Below the pieces are notes generated by a model. That model searched no databases. It was not told the origin of the DNA and saw nothing but the letters and a program-made list of their open reading frames with translations. The translations under genes and the position numbers were made by a program. A DNA stretch of 64,000 nt, taken from Aquatica leii. Taxonomy: Eukaryota; Arthropoda; Insecta; Coleoptera; Lampyridae. Location of the stretch: positions 276,619,482 through 276,683,481 of the forward strand of contig CM069432.1 in NCBI GenBank assembly GCA_035610365.1, given 5' to 3'. This document shows, in pieces, positions 32,850 through 45,158 of the stretch (position 1 is its first letter; each line of letters begins with the position of its first letter).

Positions 32850-34991
32850 TTCACTTTTTGGGCTTTCGACTTTCGACCTTTGCTATTCTTTTGGTTCTTT
32901 TCGTTCGGTTTTGGTGGTTCGATTCTTTGGATACGTCGTCGGTATCTTGTTGGTTGTAGCTTGGATGCTACCCAATTGTTCTTCTCATTTTGCTGTCACC
33001 GATTTCCTTTTCTCTGCTTAAGTTTCTAGTACTTTTGTTTTGGTTTCTTTCTTCTCCATCTTACTTCAGGACAGACTACCTTTCCGTCTGTATATATTTA
33101 TATCCGCTTAGTCGGCCTTTTTGGATTGGTACGTCATCTATAGAATTCTCTCTTCTACTGTTGGATTTAGTTTTTCTTTTCTTGAGTTTTCTATTCCGCT
33201 CGTCGGCCTTAAAGTCTTGAAGTAAACTTTCCAATTTGGGGACAGCAATTGGTACGCTCTTGGTCTATGACTAACTGTGATATCTTTTCTCTTCTTTTTC
33301 TTTTTTTATTATTTAGGGCGGTTGGTTGGGCACCGTAGGGTGGTCTCTCTTTTCGTTCTTTTACGGGGTGAAAAATGGATCAGGCAGTTACATCAAGCTT
33401 TATCTTTCTTCATCTTTCCCTATCTCTAATATTTTCTATTTTTCATTATTTTTTCTTCTTGAGGCCTATCTATCTTTTCTTTGTGCCAACCATTATTCTT
33501 TCTCTTGATTCTCTTTATGGATCGCTTTTCGGACGGTTGGTTGGGCATTGAAGGGCTGGTCATCCCCTTTCGTTTCTTCTACGGAGGGAAGAACGAATCA
33601 GACACTTACATCTTGTCTTATCTTTCTCCGTCTGTTTCTTTTCTTCCTTTCTTGTCTTTCTTACTTTTACTTCTTTTCTTTTTTTCTTTTGCTTTTTAAG
33701 GTTTGTCTTTAGGGCAATTATCTTTTCCTTTTATCTTGGGTTGTTGCTTGAACACTTTCATTTTTTTTCTTCTTAATTACTTCCTTCTTTAGTGTTCACT
33801 GCAACTGTGTTTCTTTTTTTCTTTTCTTTCTCAGTTACTTCTCTCGCTTTATTGGGTTTAGGGGGTTTTTGTTTTGTTGTTTTTGGTTTGAAACTTGGGA
33901 TAGACAGCAAAATCGCTCATTGTACTCTGTACTTCCGCTTAGTCGGCATTTTTGATGTTGTTAGTCACCGTTAGGGTATTTCTCTTCTTTGGGTTTCTTT
34001 TGCTCTTGAAATATTCTAATTCGTTCTTCCGCATTTACGTTCCAACGTGACATTCTAGCACAACGAGCACTGACTCACTACGTTCAAATAGCAAGTGAAG
34101 TTTTCTATTCTTTATTGGTTCTTACTTCTTTTTCTTTCTTTCTTTTGGTTTTGTTTTGGGTTTCGCGGTTTGGATTTCTTTTGGATTGGCACTCATTTAG
34201 TGTTTAGCTTTTTGATAACTTTGTTGGTGTGACTCTTGGATTACTGATTCTTTTTCTCTGCCTTTTTGGTAGTCCGACTGATGTCGACTTTTAATCAGAA
34301 TCTTTCTTTTGATTGAGATTTCTTCGTTGGTTTTCTTTGCTTAGATCTTTAGGATCTGTTTGGTTTTTTTGGTGGAAGAATCTCATATCGTCTGTTGACG
34401 ACTTTTTGAGCACAACTGCATTAGTTTTTCTTTTTGACTTTTCTTCTAAATCCGCGTATCCCAATTCAACAGCTAGATCCTTTCTTCTTTTTACTTCTTT
34501 AGCTTAGTTAGCTTTGGGGACTTATACTTGGGGTTGGAGTTGTATTCAGGGGTTGGGGTTTCAAGGGATTTTAGGGCGTTGTCCTTGACCGTGGTCTAAA
34601 CTTCTTTTCTTTCCTATCACTCTTCTTTTTCTCTTGGTTTGCTTCGTACTGTCGATCAGTAAGGTCTATGGGACTGCGTTGCTTTCTTGCTTTTTAGCGT
34701 AACGACTGTTGTCGACTTTCAACGAGTACCTGTGCTGATACTTCTATTCTGTTGGTTGAGTTTCTGGTTCTTTGAAGTATCATTCCGCTTCGTGCGACTT
34801 TTGGACACATCTGGTTGGTGATGCCTAGTAAATGGGGAAAACTTCTTTCATCTACGTTTCTTCTTGGGTTGGGTGTTCTTGTGTTTTGGGGTTGGTTTTG
34901 GATTTTACGGTTCTATCCTTGGCGTAGGCCTAAATTTCTGTCTTCATTTTAGCTTTTGTTTTCGTTGTTCTCGCTCCACGCTTTTATCTTG
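32850..34991 (+). other. Pyrimidine-rich non-coding interior of the LTR element
   Basis: About 2.1 kb rich in T and C on the plus strand (TTTCTT-type words), with no recognisable pol or env. It holds diverged direct repeats: a segment starting CGGTTGGTTGGGCA at about 33320 recurs at about 33534 with GTCTCTCTT/CATCCCCTT-type variation. The word CCGCTTAGTCGGC appears near 33107 and 33930, with CCGCTCGTCGGCC near 33194. The many short plus-strand ORFs here, Phe/Leu/Ser-rich, look like by-products of composition. Confidence 0.7.
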
Positions 34992-34993
34992 CT

Positions 34994-35004
34994 GGGGGGG
35001 AATC
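34994..35004 (+). other. Putative polypurine tract
   Basis: GGGGGGGAATC lies immediately before the 3' LTR, where plus-strand DNA synthesis is primed in LTR retrotransposons. The final TC is not purine. Confidence 0.65.
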
Positions 35005-36357
35005 TGTTACGGTCGAATTTTCTTTACGTACGCCTATGTTGTTACGGACGAAATTTTCTTTGCGCACGCCTATGTATTCCGACGTGGAATTAGTTTACGG
35101 TTTGAACGCCCCCTAACGATCTTTTACGCGTGAGTGTCATTTACGACGAGTTCTTCAATTTGAAAACTACATAAAATGGCCGGTGAATTGGCGAGTGAAC
35201 ATTTCTAAACTTATCCACCGTCATGGGGACCAATTTATAAGTGTATTACACTTATAATTCGTTTGCGTCGTCACCGGGTAAGATAATAACTCTCATTTAT
35301 TAAAACTCTGTTGTAATTTCTCGTAATTTGATAGCCGTTCCGCCACGTGCGAGCAATTCGTTTCTAATTGTTAACTGTTAATGAAGAATCCAGTTCGAAT
35401 AACAATTTCGTCAAATAAATATTCTCTGAGGCATACGACATATGGCAAAAATCGAATGTACCGAAGTTAACTAAAAATTGTCGAGATTCTACTCAGGCGG
35501 CAGATACCTGCGTAAATCACAGAAAAGGGGTATAACAGCATCCGATTTTCGGGTTGTGTTATGTGTGTACTTTAAAATTTAAGTAATGATATTGTAGATT
35601 TGGATTTCGTGAGATATTAGGTTGGCACGATTTGCGATTCAAATTACTTACAGGGTTACGTGTCGAGGAAAGTACTTTCTTCACACCAGTGGAAATTCTT
35701 GTATTTGTGGTAAGTGCTTTTATATCTTTTCTTTCGTCGTCAACGAGGTTACTCACGAAACTTTCGCTAATAGTAATTCCATACTAATTAACGTAATTGT
35801 AGTACCATTTAGTTAGTAAATTTGCTTATACTACGTATGCTGTGTCCTACCCTTAATTATTGTAATAATTTAATGTTAATGCCATACTTATTATCATTGT
35901 TTTATTGTCAGTAATGCCATATTACTAATTATGTAAACGATATTTACTACGAACTATTCTTCGCTATCTATTTCACTGTAGTTTACTTATGTACTGTGTG
36001 TTGCCGATACTACTGGCATTTCTGTAATGAGAATTCTTATATGCTGTGATAATCATCAACGATTCTAGATTAAAGTTATTATTGTGGTTATTTGTTCTTT
36101 TATGACAACATACCTGTCTCTTTGGATCGTCGTTATCTAATAACAAACGCTGGCTACTCGAACAGCCGAGTAGAAGGATTACGAACCTAACATCGTGTTA
36201 CAAGTTTATACCGTTCTGTCCTGAGCAAGATAGAGAATTACTTTGGGATAAGCTCTGGCGCCCTGCAACATCTTTTCTGTATTTAGTGTGGACCTCCCCT
36301 CTCTCCGAATATTGTGAGTTGGCCGTGCAGGTTCGTAAAACACAAAAGCTTGTAACA
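35005..36357 (+). repeat. 3' LTR
   Basis: 1353 bp, TGTTACGG...CTTGTAACA, followed by the ACTA duplication. Nearly identical to the 5' LTR except for the extra ~150 bp segment around 35785-35940. That segment includes a near repeat of TAATGCCATA. Confidence 0.93.
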
Positions 36358-36439
36358 ACTAATTTCATTCGTGTCCTAATCAAGATTAAAATAGTACTGG
36401 CCAGAAGGAATACAATTTTAGTAACTATTGCGGCGGTTA

Positions 36440-37250
36440 ACGTGCTAAGTTAACTGCACCAGATGATGTAACTCATTTACAACGTCTGGAAACTATTTTA
36501 GAAAAATTTGCAAAATACAACATTGAAGTTAGCAGAAGTAAGTGCCAATTTATGCAAAACAATAATATGATTTTATTATTGACAAAAATGGCACACACAA
36601 AGCCAAGTTTAGAAGTAGTGCAATTCAGAATGCAAAAAGCGAGATTTTACCTTTAAATAACTTACGAAAAAATAATGTACTATTTGTATGGAACAAGGAA
36701 TGTAAAAAATCTTTTAACTACGTATAACCCGAAATTTAGTCTGACAGCGTTTGAGCTCATTTTGACTTAAATTTTTTGTTGAGCTTAAGAAGAAAAGATT
36801 AAAAACAAATATGATAAATGTGAAGTTTTTCACATTAACTAAGTTGATACCTGACTAGTTACAATAGAGATCCTAATATCTGAAACTTCAAACGACAGAA
36901 CTTTACAACCATTACTATATGGGTTACAAGAAGATAAGATAAGTAAGGATAGGTTTGGTATAAACCAGGATAAGTTTTTATTACAAAACGGATACATAAT
37001 TCGAGCTCAATATACCGTAATTCCTACAAAATCAACAAAAAGAGTGTTACATGAATTATATAATCGTCACTAAGTATAGTTAAAATGAAGAATTTGGACA
37101 GGAGTTTCTATTGGTGGCCAGGAATAAATAAAGACATAGAAGATGTCTGTAAAAATTTTGGCGATTGCAACAAATTTATAAATCATCTACATAAAATAGT
37201 TACCCATTCTTTAGAGATGCGAGATTTAGAAAAAGTTTTCTAAAAATGCA
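36440..37250 (+). pseudogene. Gypsy pol relic (RT, integrase zinc finger)
   Basis: Starts with APDDVTHLQRLETILEKFAK, then YNIEVSRSKCQFMQNN and DKNGTHKAK, the RT segment after the catalytic YxDD of Ty3/gypsy. Then NNVLFVWNKECKKSFN, the start of the RT/RNase H connection. After a deletion, 36950-37150 gives PTKSTKRVLHELYNRH, FYWWPGINKDIEDVCKN-like residues across a frame change and CKNFGDCNKFI, the integrase H2C2 region. Later AT-rich sequence has only traces. It is an old copy, different from the other gypsy relics here. Its left edge was broken by the ACTA insertion or earlier decay. Confidence 0.7.
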
Positions 37251-39530
37251 ACAATGATTGATGTGCCGCTGAGTAATGTCGACAATTAGTTTTCAAATTG
37301 TAAGATTTAACCTGATTTGACAGCGACATAACGATCATACGGTTTTATGTAAGCAACGTCAGTTACAAAAAAAAAACTATACCTGCCGATAACATGTGAT
37401 AAGTAAATCAAAATGCGTACAACAGAAAGTTTGTCGATGTTTCCAACAAACTATAAGCATCAAAGACCGACAAATAACCGGTGTCGAAGGCCCATGTTTT
37501 AACCATAACAATTTTATTCAATGTAAAATTTAATCTATATAATTATATTACTTATATCTTGAGTAATTAAATGACTACAAAATATTTTAAAATACGGTTG
37601 CATTTTATTAGTGCAAAAATATTTATTACACAAAAATTATTATATTGCCATTTTTTTAAATTTTATTTGTTATTCTATTACCAAGGCAAACGTAACTAAT
37701 CACCAAACGCGCACGTGATAACTCTACTCAAGCACCAACACACGTGCAGGCATAATTGCCTACATCACAGGCTTTTTAATAGCACGAAACAACAGTATTA
37801 AAAAATAAAATCACACGTAACATGTAAAAACCGCCATTGTTTTTTGCACAACAGTTACGACTTATACATCAGTAGCAATAAAATAATACAAAAGTGTGAG
37901 TGTGTAAAATTTAAAAATTCAATTTTCTAACAACTATTATTATTAATCTCACAAACTCCTCAAGCACTACATTCCTAATACAAATTCCTGTAGATTGCGG
38001 TTTCTAAACAACTTCATATCGGATAGTTGTGTGTAACGTCTAAATATTTTCTGTACATATTTGTCACGTTCTCGTATAGAATCACATTTGCTTCATTAGT
38101 AATTGAGCTGTACTTCCTCATTCAAGAATGCTTAGAATACAAAAGAAGCAGTTTGTTATTATCTTGATTTAATTAAAAATTGTGATGCGATAGTTTGAGT
38201 CTTGTTAATAAATATAGAGAATACAACGCTAGTTAAGTTTCTAAAAAATTACAAACCTTAAAGGACCGGCAACAAAATTATTTGTTTTTTATGATTAATT
38301 TAAAAACGTATTTGTTGTTGGTGATTATTTTTTTTAAATATATTTTAAATTAAATTTTTTTTTGTATTCTTTATCATTGTTTAGTTTACATATTTTTTGT
38401 TTACTTTTTCTTGTTTAAAATAATTATTTTTGTCTCGTTTCTATCATTACTGCCAACAAAAATAATTATTTTTTTTATTAAGTAACTTTAAAATAAGATT
38501 TTTGTTTTTAATTTTTTGATTTATTCAAAATTTATAAACATTTTAATAAATATAAAATTTTCGAACAGTATAAAATTTTTGTCAGATTCTTTATGTGTAA
38601 TTAAAAAAATGTTTATATTTCAAACTTTTAAGTATTTTATCTTTTAAAATTATAATAATAATTCAATACTTTTAGTTACGCCAAGACTTTATACATATGC
38701 TATAATGTCAGTATCTTTGAAGCAACAGTACTGTTATCTAAATCAAATTTTTCTTTGTATTTTAACTTGTAAACGTGTTTAATTTTCATGAGTGCACGAT
38801 ATAGAAATTGGAATGTATTCACAATTTAGCTATTTGTTTAATTTCAAAAATATGTTCCAACTTTGAAATAAATTATAATGCAAGGCGGGCAAATAACTCT
38901 AAAGAAACTTTATAGTGTATTGACTATTTGTTTGAAGTGTAACAAGCCTAAAATCATTCAAATATGTTTGTTTTACTAAAATAAATTAATATTATATATA
39001 CATAGAAAAGTTATTTGTTAGAATACACTTAAATATAACGTAATTAAAAAGAATATAAACAATAATTTCGTTATTCATAGTTTTAGTTAATAAACGTACG
39101 TCTGTTAAAAATACATTCTTACAATCGACTGACCACCAAAATACTAAGAATTAAAATAGAAAGTGCAACATTAACAATTAAGTTTCGTTCCAGTATTAGC
39201 TAAAATTTTATTGAAATCTAACACAAAAAAAGTACATACGGCGTTATTACAAATAAACCCTTTTTTTATTCATACGATCTCTGAAAATAAAAGAATGAGC
39301 AGTTTTCTTCCAATTAACTTCGTAAATTTGGTAATTGTTTCCTGCAATATAATGTTAATTGTATTCAACCCCTCGAAAGTGTAAGTGGTGTTAACTCCAG
39401 TGACGTGTTTATCAATTCTACAGATATAAAACACGGGTGGAGGTATGGAAACCCGCTACAGACAATTACAAAAGAATCAAACTAAACCACAATACACGAA
39501 ATAAGTGCTTACCTTGAATAAAGACTTTCA
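37251..39530. other. AT-rich stretch, no gene recognised
   Basis: 2.3 kb, very AT-rich, with only short Phe/Leu-rich ORFs. The patch at 37680-37760 is less AT-rich and contains two CACGTG-type words. The last few hundred bases may include the decayed downstream part of the adjacent BEL/Pao relic. No repeat matched by eye. Confidence 0.45.
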
Positions 39531-41000
39531 CTAGATCGCAACAATATTATATTTCATATGCACATAGGTGTACGAATTACTTAACAATGAAAAGCTTGTT
39601 GGGCGTACACAACGCTGCGTTACGCTCTTGTTACACTGTAGTAGAAGATTGAGCTTCTTACACACATAAGACGTATTAAAGTTAGATTGTGAGCCAGAGT
39701 CGAGCAAAACACGCACAGAAAAAGGACCTTTCTCATAACTAACAATTTTGCCCTAGCGGTAGTTAATAAAACCTGAATGATGTTTGAAGTGAATGCGGAA
39801 ATGAATTGGCTGCTTGAAGCCACAGCTTCTGACGATGAAAACTTTGTAATGTTTGTGTAGTAATGTATGATGTTTTTGTTTGCATATACGGCAGTTAAAG
39901 TTAGATGAACATGTGCCACTAAATGACCTTTGCTGAGACAGTTAAAGCACACGTGCAGCTATTGGACACTTGAAAGCCTGTCCGGAACTGTAAGCTGATG
40001 AACGTCTAAACATGCATATAAGTTGTGACTAATAAAGGATTTAAAAGTGACCTTAACCTTTAGAGGATTGTGTTTGTTTTGTTTAAAATTGAGGTTATCA
40101 ACCAAATTGGCCGTACTCTTAAGAAATCTCTCGAAATCGTCCAGTACAGGTAAATCGGTTACCTTACTGTTTTTTAGAGTTTCCCACTCCTTAACTGTGT
40201 GATGATCGAGTTTGCTAGCTATCAAATGAATTATAAGTGTATCAAGTTCTTGCGTTCTTGTTTACGATTTTAATGCATTGAGATGTTTGAATAGCATGTC
40301 ATGAAGATACCAAATTTTCTTTTTAGATTCTTGGCTAAGCGACTTAAGATTAAAAAAAAATTTTATGTGATTATAAACTAACATTCAAAAATTGTAGCGC
40401 TTGCAGAGACTATCCGAAGCTAGCGGATAGTTTTCTCCTAATAATTCTATAGATTTAACTCAACGACGCACGCAAATAATGAAGCTTCTGATTCTGAGTA
40501 ATTGCTGAGTAACTGAATCGTTTTCATGAATTAGACTTTTGTAAAAGTCTCGACATTTCAACCAGGACTCGACATCGCCCGAGAGTTTTGGGAGATTCAT
40601 AACAGGAAGTTTGATAACATGATTGCAGTTAACTGGATTTTAAGTTCCCGATAAATTGCACTGCTCATTAGGTGCAGACACATTCTCTATTTTTTGAGGA
40701 GAAAATTGGCTACACAAATATTGTTGCAATCAAATCGTACTAAGAATTTGTAAATTGTAAGCTCATCCACTGAACTTGTGGTTTAAACTTAAATCTGAGT
40801 TTGCAAATCTGAGAATTGCAATGATAAAATGGTTACAGCAGTCAACCTCGTTTGAATTTCAAATAAAGATTTAGCTGGCTTAGCCAGTACAGAATTTGTA
40901 AATTCAGCTTCTACCTTAGACATGAATCCAGCAAAAATACTTAGTGTTTTTAGAACAGAAGCTCTCTGCCGCTTTAGAGATTCTATTGCCAGAATTGAAA
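39531..41000 (-). pseudogene. BEL/Pao gag and protease relic
   Basis: On the minus strand from about 40620: VMNLPKLSGDVESWLKCRDF, then ENYPLASDSLCKRY, the DUF1759-type gag of BEL/Pao. At 39959-40225: SKLDHHTVKEWETLKNSKV and LPVLDDFERFLKSTANLVDN. A CFNCLSKGH zinc knuckle starts at 39952. The aspartic protease motif LLDSGSQSNF lies near 39690-39716. Stops and frameshifts are common. It ends before the RT, so it is not the missing half of the 0.4-5 kb relic by position, though the two could be the same family. Confidence 0.8.
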
Positions 41001-41369
41001 TGCACTAAAAATCGCTGGAAAAATGTAAATAGGTTTAGTGCGACGTTAATTTATATTTAATCGTTAATTTAAATTAACACAATAAACATTTAATCAATTC
41101 AACTATTGTTAGTGCAAGAAATGCAGAAACAAATAGTCATGATCTTAATTATACAATGAAACTCTGCAAGCAAAGCTTGTGAAAAAATAAAGATAAAGTA
41201 CATGATTCCAAATTAAAATGACTTAAAGTAGTATGAGCAATCTAGTTAGTATTAAAGAACAGGAACAATAAACTTAAAGGACTCTTCTAACTTTGTGTTA
41301 TGTTAAAAAGTTGGTAAGTTAAAATTTGTCGAGTATAAAATTTACCCTCGACACGCCCACTTTTCATTG
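41001..41369. other. AT-rich spacer
   Basis: No coding similarity. CCTCGACACGCCCAC at 41346-41360 is the only GC-rich word. Confidence 0.4.
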
Positions 41370-42230
41370 TCGACTGTCACACTTTTAAAAGCGAAATTCA
41401 TTCTTTTTCTGGTAATGTTTGGTGCAACACAGACCTCCGTTTAGCGGTATCTCGGCCCATTCCGCATATTCCACGTGAATATGCAAATTAATTTTGTGTC
41501 TATCTAAGCGAAAGTCTATTCGGGTAAATTTCCATATCCCCCTCACGTTTCCTTTATTAGTGGAGATAACAAACAATTGGCATAATGCTACTTTTTCTTG
41601 TCCATCTTGCACCTGCAAAAGGACCGCGCCTATGGCCAGATTGCTTGCATCGGTATCCAAAACAAATTTCCCCTTTTCTCTTAAAAAACTTAAAACCGGC
41701 GAAGTGGCTAGGACCTGTTTTAATAATCTTCATTTTATCTAAACTTTGCTTTTTCAAGTTGTTGAAGTGTTCTTCGAACGATCTTCCAACCACGATCACG
41801 TCGTCTAGGTAAACCAAGCACGTCTTCTAAGATAGTCGGCGCAAGATGGTATCTATCAAACGCTCGAACGTTGCAGGAGCGTTACACAGACCGAAGAGCA
41901 TCACATTCACGATCCTTGGGTTCCAATTCTACTTGCCAGTAATCACTCTTTAAATCTAACGTGGAAAACCACTGGGATTCTGACAGGGTGTCTAACGTAT
42001 CGTCAATTATGGGTAAATGGTAACTGTCCTTTTTGGTCACGTCGTTTAGCTGTCTGTAGTCTCTTTGATCCATCCTTCTTCTTTACGAGTGCCACTGGGG
42101 ATGCCCATGGGCTACTTGAAGGTTCAATCACGTCTTCTCTCTCCATATTCGTAATTATTTGTTCGGCTTCTTCTGTTTTCGCCAAAAGGATGTTGTCGTA
42201 TTGGCCGAGCATCTCCGGTGTTAATTTTAT
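41370..42230 (-). pseudogene. Gypsy RT and RNase H relic
   Basis: On the minus strand: TKEEAEQIITNMEREDVIEP (with slight change), SSPWASPVALVKKKDGS, then DYRQLNDVTKKDSYHLPIID, WFSTLDLKSDYWQVELEPKD (first catalytic Asp), a frame change, and MVYLDDVIVVGRSFEEH (catalytic YLDD, starting 41817). A deletion removes the RT thumb. RNase H then appears as DTDASNLAIGAVLLQVQDGQ at 41590-41655 and stops early. All parts are Ty3/gypsy. Several frameshifts make it inactive. The gag-like 42563-43084 and the LTR at 43222 lie upstream in the right order. Confidence 0.85.
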
Positions 42231-43084
42231 GTTCTACCTTTGGAACCACTCTCCAGCGCAAACACATCTTGATACTCTTCGATCAATACTTTATTTTGAG
42301 CTGGTCTTGGTTGAGGTTTTGGCATTTAGTGGTAAGAATGTCCAATAGACGTAGTGGTCACTTCTTCGGCGACGTATCTTTGTTAGCCTTCACGCATCTC
42401 ACAATTTGAGATACTGGCGTGCATTAGCTTACCACAGTCTTCTTTTTCAGCGTTACCGGATTTTAGTTGACATTTAATATCCTTATCGACATCGTATTTT
42501 TCACTCGTACTAAAGTTCTGCCAACGAGTAGTCCTTTTTCAACGAAGTCGCCCTCTATTGGTTCAATCGCCTGAATGAAGCTTTTTTCTGTAGTAGGTTG
42601 ACCATGAAACTTGACCATCAATATTTGGAGGTAAAACTTTAAACTTGTGACTGGTTTTTTCTCGATGGTTCATTAAACCTTCGCTTGTGACACTTCTCTC
42701 ACCGTGACAATTCATTTGGTTCATTCTTTCTTCAAGCAGTTGTATGCTTTTTGTTAATTTTTGCTCTAGTTTGTCTTCTATTTCTTCTATTTTGTCACTC
42801 ACAGATTCGCAAATTTCTTCTTTTCACTCTAACGTATCTGTTTGGATTTCCTCTTCAACAATTTTAATTTGGTTTTCTATAGTAACTTGTATTTGCTCCT
42901 CAACAGTCTTTATTTGATTTTCAATGCTCGTTCGTATTCCTTCTTTTAAACTTTTAGAATTTTCCAACAATTTCTCTTCTATTTTCTTGCATATTTTTAT
43001 TCATTGATTCTTGGCCGTTTTTTATTGATTCAACAAATTCAAATAACTTTGCATCCATTTTGGTTTGATAACGAGTTACCGGCA
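42231..43084 (-). pseudogene. Gypsy gag-like 5' region
   Basis: ATG at 43084 opens MPVTRYQTKMDAKLFEFVES, then decays. At 42563-42802 a coiled-coil-like stretch (IEEIEDKLEQKLTKSIQLLE, ERMNQM) leads to FKVLPPNIDGQVSWSTYYRK, resembling the start of the gag capsid region of insect gypsy elements. The remainder to the RT is too degraded to read. Its place between the LTR and the RT supports the gag assignment. Confidence 0.6.
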
Positions 43085-43221
43085 TAAGTTATAACACGAA
43101 TGTAATTCTTTATTGAACTGGAACGGCTAAAATTACACTTTACACGCGAAGCGCGAACTAAACAGTTTTATTTATTTACACGATTTCAACAAGTTTTAAT
43201 ACGGCACACCTGTATCACCAC

Positions 43222-43632
43222 TGTAAGCAATTTTAACACCAATTTATTTATACAAAAAATATTTACACGTTTATAACTACACAAACTAATGAAATCTAAT
43301 GATATTTAACAAAACGCACTAATTTATGTATTATAATCACTCGAAAAATAATGTCCGCGGATAACTTCTGTTTATCTTAAAACTGACACTTGTTTACATT
43401 AAAGGCACGTAAGTTTATACTCCGTTATATTTATATCGAACACGCGTTAATCACTTATTTATCTTATTAACACTTCCAACTTCTAAATAATTGATCTATG
43501 CTCACTTTGAATCGTGCTTATATATTTCTGTTATTTTTCGAGAATTTTCTACACCCTTTGGACAACGTTCTGGAAATGGATAAAAACTTCGTGAACGCTT
43601 TCGAGGCTGACAACAAGTTCGCGAACGTTTCA
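43222..43632 (-). repeat. Gypsy 5' LTR (diverged copy of the 5144 family)
   Basis: TGTAAGCAATTTT...GAACGTTTCA on plus, related throughout to 44484-44903 (shared ATTTATTTATAC, TACACGTTTA, GTCCGCGGATAA, CACGCGTT, GAACG). On the minus strand it is followed directly by GTGGTGATACAGGTG, whose TGGTGATACAGG could be a primer-binding site, and then by gag. A TATATAAGC box lies near 43515. Confidence 0.7.
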
Positions 43633-43639
43633 ATGGACC

Positions 43640-44483
43640 CCATCTTTTACAGGTCCGTACTTAAAATAAAATTAAATAATTGGCCCAAAAGAGGCTTTAA
43701 CAAACCGTTTTTGAATTTTTTGTATCAATAGAAATCAATTGCATTCTTAAAACAATTTCAACGCAAGTTAATAAAACTCTTCATTCATGTTGAATTTTGA
43801 TAACAAATTTGATTAAATTAAACGTTAAATGTTTAAAAGTAGTTAAAAATTCATTATTAAAAGTTAAAATTAGATATATTTTATATGATATTAAAAAGTA
43901 TACATAATTATATTTATTTTACTAACTTAAACAAAAAGTAATATCAAAAGACAAATTATTTATATTTCTTTAGCTAAGTGTTTGAAGGCGTCAAAAGTGT
44001 AAAAGTTGAATTTTATTCTGACAGGAACAAAATTAAAAAGTAAGAAATATATTGCATTAAGCGTACAAAATAAGAATAAATAATTTGTCTTAGATTTTGG
44101 TTCAAATTTGTTGTTTTGCTATCACAGTGTTACTGCTCCCTAATTACAAACAATTAAAGTTGACACTTTTTTTATTAAATTTTTCGAGTACGTTTTTCTT
44201 GCATTATATCTCTGTTGCTTTTATTCAACGAATTTTTGTGTTTTCACTTCTAATATTTTTTGATATGACTAAATATAGTAAAGGTAATTATCTTTATTTA
44301 TAAAAATTAATGTCATTTTTTGATGTTACTTCTTCAAAATTAAACAAAATATTAAGTTATTATAATCATAACATGTTTATAACTGATGTTACTATTGATG
44401 CATTTTCTCTTTTATTTTTATGCTATTTAGAAATAATTGTTATTTAATTTACGGGACTACTGCCTCATTGGTGCATAAAATAT
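43640..44483. other. AT-rich stretch
   Basis: No repeat or coding region recognised. The plus-strand ORF at 44097-44303 is Phe/Leu-rich and probably chance. Confidence 0.45.
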
Positions 44484-44903
44484 TGTAACGTATTTTATTG
44501 ACTAAAACTAATTTATTTATACTTCTACTAAAAATATGTACACGTTTAAACTAACCGAACTAATTAAATCTAAGGAATTATAATAAAAACACTTATACTA
44601 TAATTTATGTATAACGCTATCACTTACACGAAGATAAGTCCGCGGATAATTTTTTAACACTTAATGTTTGTTTACACGTAAGTCACGTACAAGATTATAC
44701 TCCGTATATTTATCTGCACACACGCGTTGATTACTTCTTAACAATGTCGTCTTCACATTACGGGAATAACTGACCTCGGATTTGTTTACACAGTATTTAT
44801 ACATTTTGGCAAAACGTTCCCGTATGTTCCACATCCTTCGGTGAACGTTCTAGAAAACCTCGCGAAGGCTCTCGAAGTTGCGAATAACTTCTCGAACGTT
44901 ACA
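44484..44903 (-). repeat. Solo LTR, inverted copy of 5144-5578
   Basis: 420 bp, TGTAACG...CGTTACA on plus. Almost all of it aligns in reverse complement with 5144-5578, including the TATAAATACTGTG block. Flanks ATAT and CTAT match at 3 of 4. No internal sequences attached. Confidence 0.8.
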
Positions 44904-45158
44904 CTATTGTGTAATTAAGTGTTAATAATAATTGTAGGATTAGATTTAACATTCAAAATCTCCGTATACAACTATCGCTGGTCGCAGACACATTCTTTGA
45001 TTATACGTCACGTCAGAACGCATAGCATTCATATTCTGCCTATCGGAATATTAAAAATATTTTGAGGAACATTATCGCTGCTGTGCGGATTGTTTCCTTA
45101 TTAATTAGTGCGATTGGCAACTGTTTCCTTCCGAGTGTGCAGGCCAATCATGAATCGT
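44904..45158. other. Spacer between two LTRs
   Basis: 255 bp with no recognised feature. Confidence 0.4.

Larger units (their letters stand above)
29763..36361 (+). mobile_element. Complete non-autonomous Ty3/gypsy-type LTR retrotransposon
   Basis: Two LTRs (29767-30964 and 35005-36357) enclose a 4 kb interior. A perfect 4 bp duplication ACTA lies outside (29763-29766, 36358-36361). A TGG-starting primer-binding site follows the 5' LTR and a G-rich polypurine tract precedes the 3' LTR. By eye the LTRs differ at about ten positions plus one ~150 bp deletion in the 5' copy, so the insertion is fairly recent. The only long ORF encodes gag joined to the integrase zinc-binding region; protease, RT, RNase H and the integrase core are absent. 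It must have moved with proteins from an autonomous relative. Confidence 0.93.

Noticed and set aside
32743-35133. Series of short Phe/Leu/Ser-rich plus-strand ORFs, some resembling membrane proteins
   Set aside because: They arise from the pyrimidine-rich composition of the LTR element interior. No conserved motif; I could not support an env-like gene.
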